Assembly (NCBI RefSeq): GCF_003951285.1
Contig: NZ_RXFQ01000003.1
Span: forward strand, 62,001-126,000
DNA: 64,000 nt
Direction of reading: 5' to 3'
Source: Variovorax beijingensis
Lineage (GTDB): Bacteria > Pseudomonadota > Gammaproteobacteria > Burkholderiales > Burkholderiaceae_C
Shown here: positions 62,643 to 64,000 of the stretch, in pieces
How the letters are laid out: every line of letters begins with the position of its first letter
How positions within the stretch are numbered: the stretch's first letter is position 1
Program-made: the position numbers and the translations under genes
The notes under the pieces: generated by a model
The model's input: the letters and a program-made list of their open reading frames with translations, nothing else
Databases searched by the model: none
What the model was told of the DNA's origin: nothing

Positions 62643-63002
62643 CTACCTGCCGGTGCCGAACGAGTTGACGTGCACCTCGACGATGTCCACGAATTCCGGC
62701 AGCTCGAGCAGGAACTCGGCATCGCGCGGCAGCGGCGCCACGCGCAGCGGATCGCCGCGCTGCGCATGCATCGCATGCATGTGCTCGATCGATTGCCAGT
62801 AGGAGACGGTCCTGAACTCGGCGGTGCCGCCGTTCAGCTTGCGAAAGTACTGCACGCCCAGGCATTCGGGCTTCTTCGCGATCTCCTGGATGCCATGCTC
62901 GAAGCTGTAGCGCAGGTATTCGTCGGCCCGCGCGATTGGCGTGCGGCCTTGCCACACGCGTCCGATCAAGGGGGTGGCGAGCAGTTTGCATTCGACGGCC
63001 AT
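62643..63002 (-). CDS. small protein, possible antibiotic-biosynthesis-monooxygenase-like fold
   Basis: A 119-residue soluble protein, MAVECKLLATPLIGRVWQGR at the start and FVDIVEVHVNSFGTG at the end. The alternation of strands and helices and QYFRKLNGGTAEFRTVSYWQ resemble dimeric alpha-beta barrel (ABM/EthD-like) proteins, but I cannot place it in a family with certainty. A good ribosome site (AGGAG) precedes ATG at 63002. It converges with paoC, and its 3' end lies 9 bases from the paoC stop. Confidence 0.7.
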   Translation of the reverse strand: MAVECKLLATPLIGRVWQGRTPIARADEYLRYSFEHGIQEIAKKPECLGVQYFRKLNGGTAEFRTVSYWQSIEHMHAMHAQRGDPLRVAPLPRDAEFLLELPEFVDIVEVHVNSFGTGR

Positions 63003-63145
63003 GGGTGCTCCTTTTTCGATGAGGACAAAAAGACGAACGGCACCCTGCGTGCCGTCGATGTCTTCAGAAAAAGAGTGGGGCGGGCGCCAGGGCCGGCGCG
63101 TAGGAATCCATCGCCTCCGCCTGCAAGCGAAGGCTGGAGCGGCGC

Positions 63146-64000
63146 TCAGGATTCGAAGGCGCTCTGCAGCGTGCGCGCGAGATCGGCCGCGAGCGCATCG
63201 CGCTGCGGCGCGGGGCGCCAGAAGCTGCGCGTGGCCACGCCCGTCGATTCCCATTCGGGATGGCTGCGCGCGGGCCGCACCGCGCGCACGGCGGCGGCCG
63301 TGGCGCGCGTCGGCGCGTCCTGCGTCGCGCTCGTTTCGGCCGCGATGCGCCCGGTGGCCGCATGCCCGCGCTGCTCCAGTGCGCGCGTGAGCTTCAGCTG
63401 CCATGCCACCACTGCAAACAGCACGCCGTCTTCGACCGTGAGTTCGTGCATGTTGCGCAGCCGGTTCGCCAGCTTGCGCCCGAACGGGCCCCAGCCCTGC
63501 GACACCGCGCCGCCGATGGCGCCGCCCACTGCCGCGCCCGTGCCCAGCGAAATGCCGGCCACGGCCAGGTCCGCGACCACGCCCACGGCCGCGCCGATGG
63601 CTGCGCCCTTGCCGAGCCGCAGGCCTGCGTCCTTCATGGCTTCGGGGCTGAAGAAGTCCAGCGTCCAGCGGCCCTCGATGAGCGGCAGCGGCGCCTCGCC
63701 CGCATCGTCCTGGCGAAAGCCATGGAGCGCGAGCAGGTCGTCGGTGCAGCGCTGCGCCTTGTCGAACACGTCCTTCCGCAAGGCCGCGACGAAGGCCTTG
63801 CGGCGCGCCGTGTCGGCGAATTCCTCGGCCGGCACCGTGCGGCGCAGCGCCGCGGCATCGACCAGCAGTTCGGCGATGCGTGCGCAGGCCGCGCGACGTC
63901 GCTCCGCGGCTTCGGCGGCGAGCGAATCCACCACGGCGCGCAGCTGTTCGCGCCGGTCGCGCAGCAATGTCGAGAGGTCGCTGTAGAGCTCGCGCTCGGC
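63146..64000 (-). CDS. DUF3482-type protein (C-terminal part, cut by window edge)
   Basis: The frame is open from the stop at 63146 through the window edge at 64000, so the start is not visible (the TTG at 63967 is internal). The visible ~284 residues start AERELYSDLSTLLRDRREQL and contain a glycine-zipper-like stretch (GKGAAIGAAVGVVADLAVAG, GTGAAVGGAIGGAV) that may insert in membranes, then helical segments ending DLARTLQSAFES. This resembles the C-terminal domain of GTPase/DUF3482 proteins of Burkholderiales, whose GTPase domain would lie outside the window. Placement in that family is by memory. Confidence 0.65.
   Translation of the reverse strand, partial: AERELYSDLSTLLRDRREQLRAVVDSLAAEAAERRRAACARIAELLVDAAALRRTVPAEEFADTARRKAFVAALRKDVFDKAQRCTDDLLALHGFRQDDAGEAPLPLIEGRWTLDFFSPEAMKDAGLRLGKGAAIGAAVGVVADLAVAGISLGTGAAVGGAIGGAVSQGWGPFGRKLANRLRNMHELTVEDGVLFAVVAWQLKLTRALEQRGHAATGRIAAETSATQDAPTRATAAAVRAVRPARSHPEWESTGVATRSFWRPAPQRDALAADLARTLQSAFES

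Overview
The window looks like chromosomal DNA of a high-GC betaproteobacterium of the Comamonadaceae, most likely Variovorax or a close relative. This is inferred from codon use, the many LysR regulators, a Bug/TctC solute receptor, several CoA-transferases, the DUF3348-DUF802-OmpA-DUF2894 block and the PaoABC arrangement. I saw no rRNA, tRNA, insertion sequence, integrase or CRISPR array. Base composition is even, so the window reads as core plus long-resident accessory genes. Coding density is very high and no gene-free stretch exceeds 300 bases.

Layout. 1-2962: ethanolamine catabolism (start of eutB, a permease, an AraC activator). 3021-9761: FKBP isomerase, periplasmic glucan protein OpgD, a methyltransferase, methylmalonate-semialdehyde dehydrogenase and two LysR regulators. 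9822-21613: one nine-gene operon behind a near-consensus sigma-70 promoter, encoding YjfI-like, PspA/YjfJ, a small protein, YqiJ, the flotillin YqiK, a zinc-ribbon protein, a 1745-residue AAA+ ATPase, a phospholipase-D-type nuclease and a CorA-like GMN membrane protein. 21726-29495: acyl-CoA metabolism (CoA-transferases, HMG-CoA-lyase-type enzyme, VOC protein, Bug receptor, PAS-LuxR regulator, two-subunit 3-oxoacid CoA-transferase). 29506-35684: valine degradation (mmsA, acyl-CoA dehydrogenase, 3-hydroxyisobutyryl-CoA hydrolase, mmsB) with an embedded LprI-like secreted protein.

35696-45042: an MFS transporter, regulators, metR/metE, secreted small proteins, tag, and a translationally coupled NUDIX trio. 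45170-49259: a four-gene MotA/TolQ-like plus MotB/OmpA-like block. 49293-57112: cbpM/cbpA, a phosphatase, GST, a PssA-like enzyme, an ArsR-SRPBCC pair under two matched operators, a class A beta-lactamase, a MurA paralogue with a coiled-coil HTH protein, and hemolysin III. 57207-64000: LysR, DoxX and the PaoABC molybdenum aldehyde oxidoreductase, ending in a DUF3482-type protein cut by the window edge.

The best candidates for an undescribed system are the nine-gene membrane-stress operon (9822-21613), which joins membrane remodelling scaffolds to a giant ATPase and a nuclease, and the motor-like block (45170-49259), which resembles the ZorA/ZorB core without the rest of Zorya. Assignments rest on recognition of protein families by eye; no searches were run.
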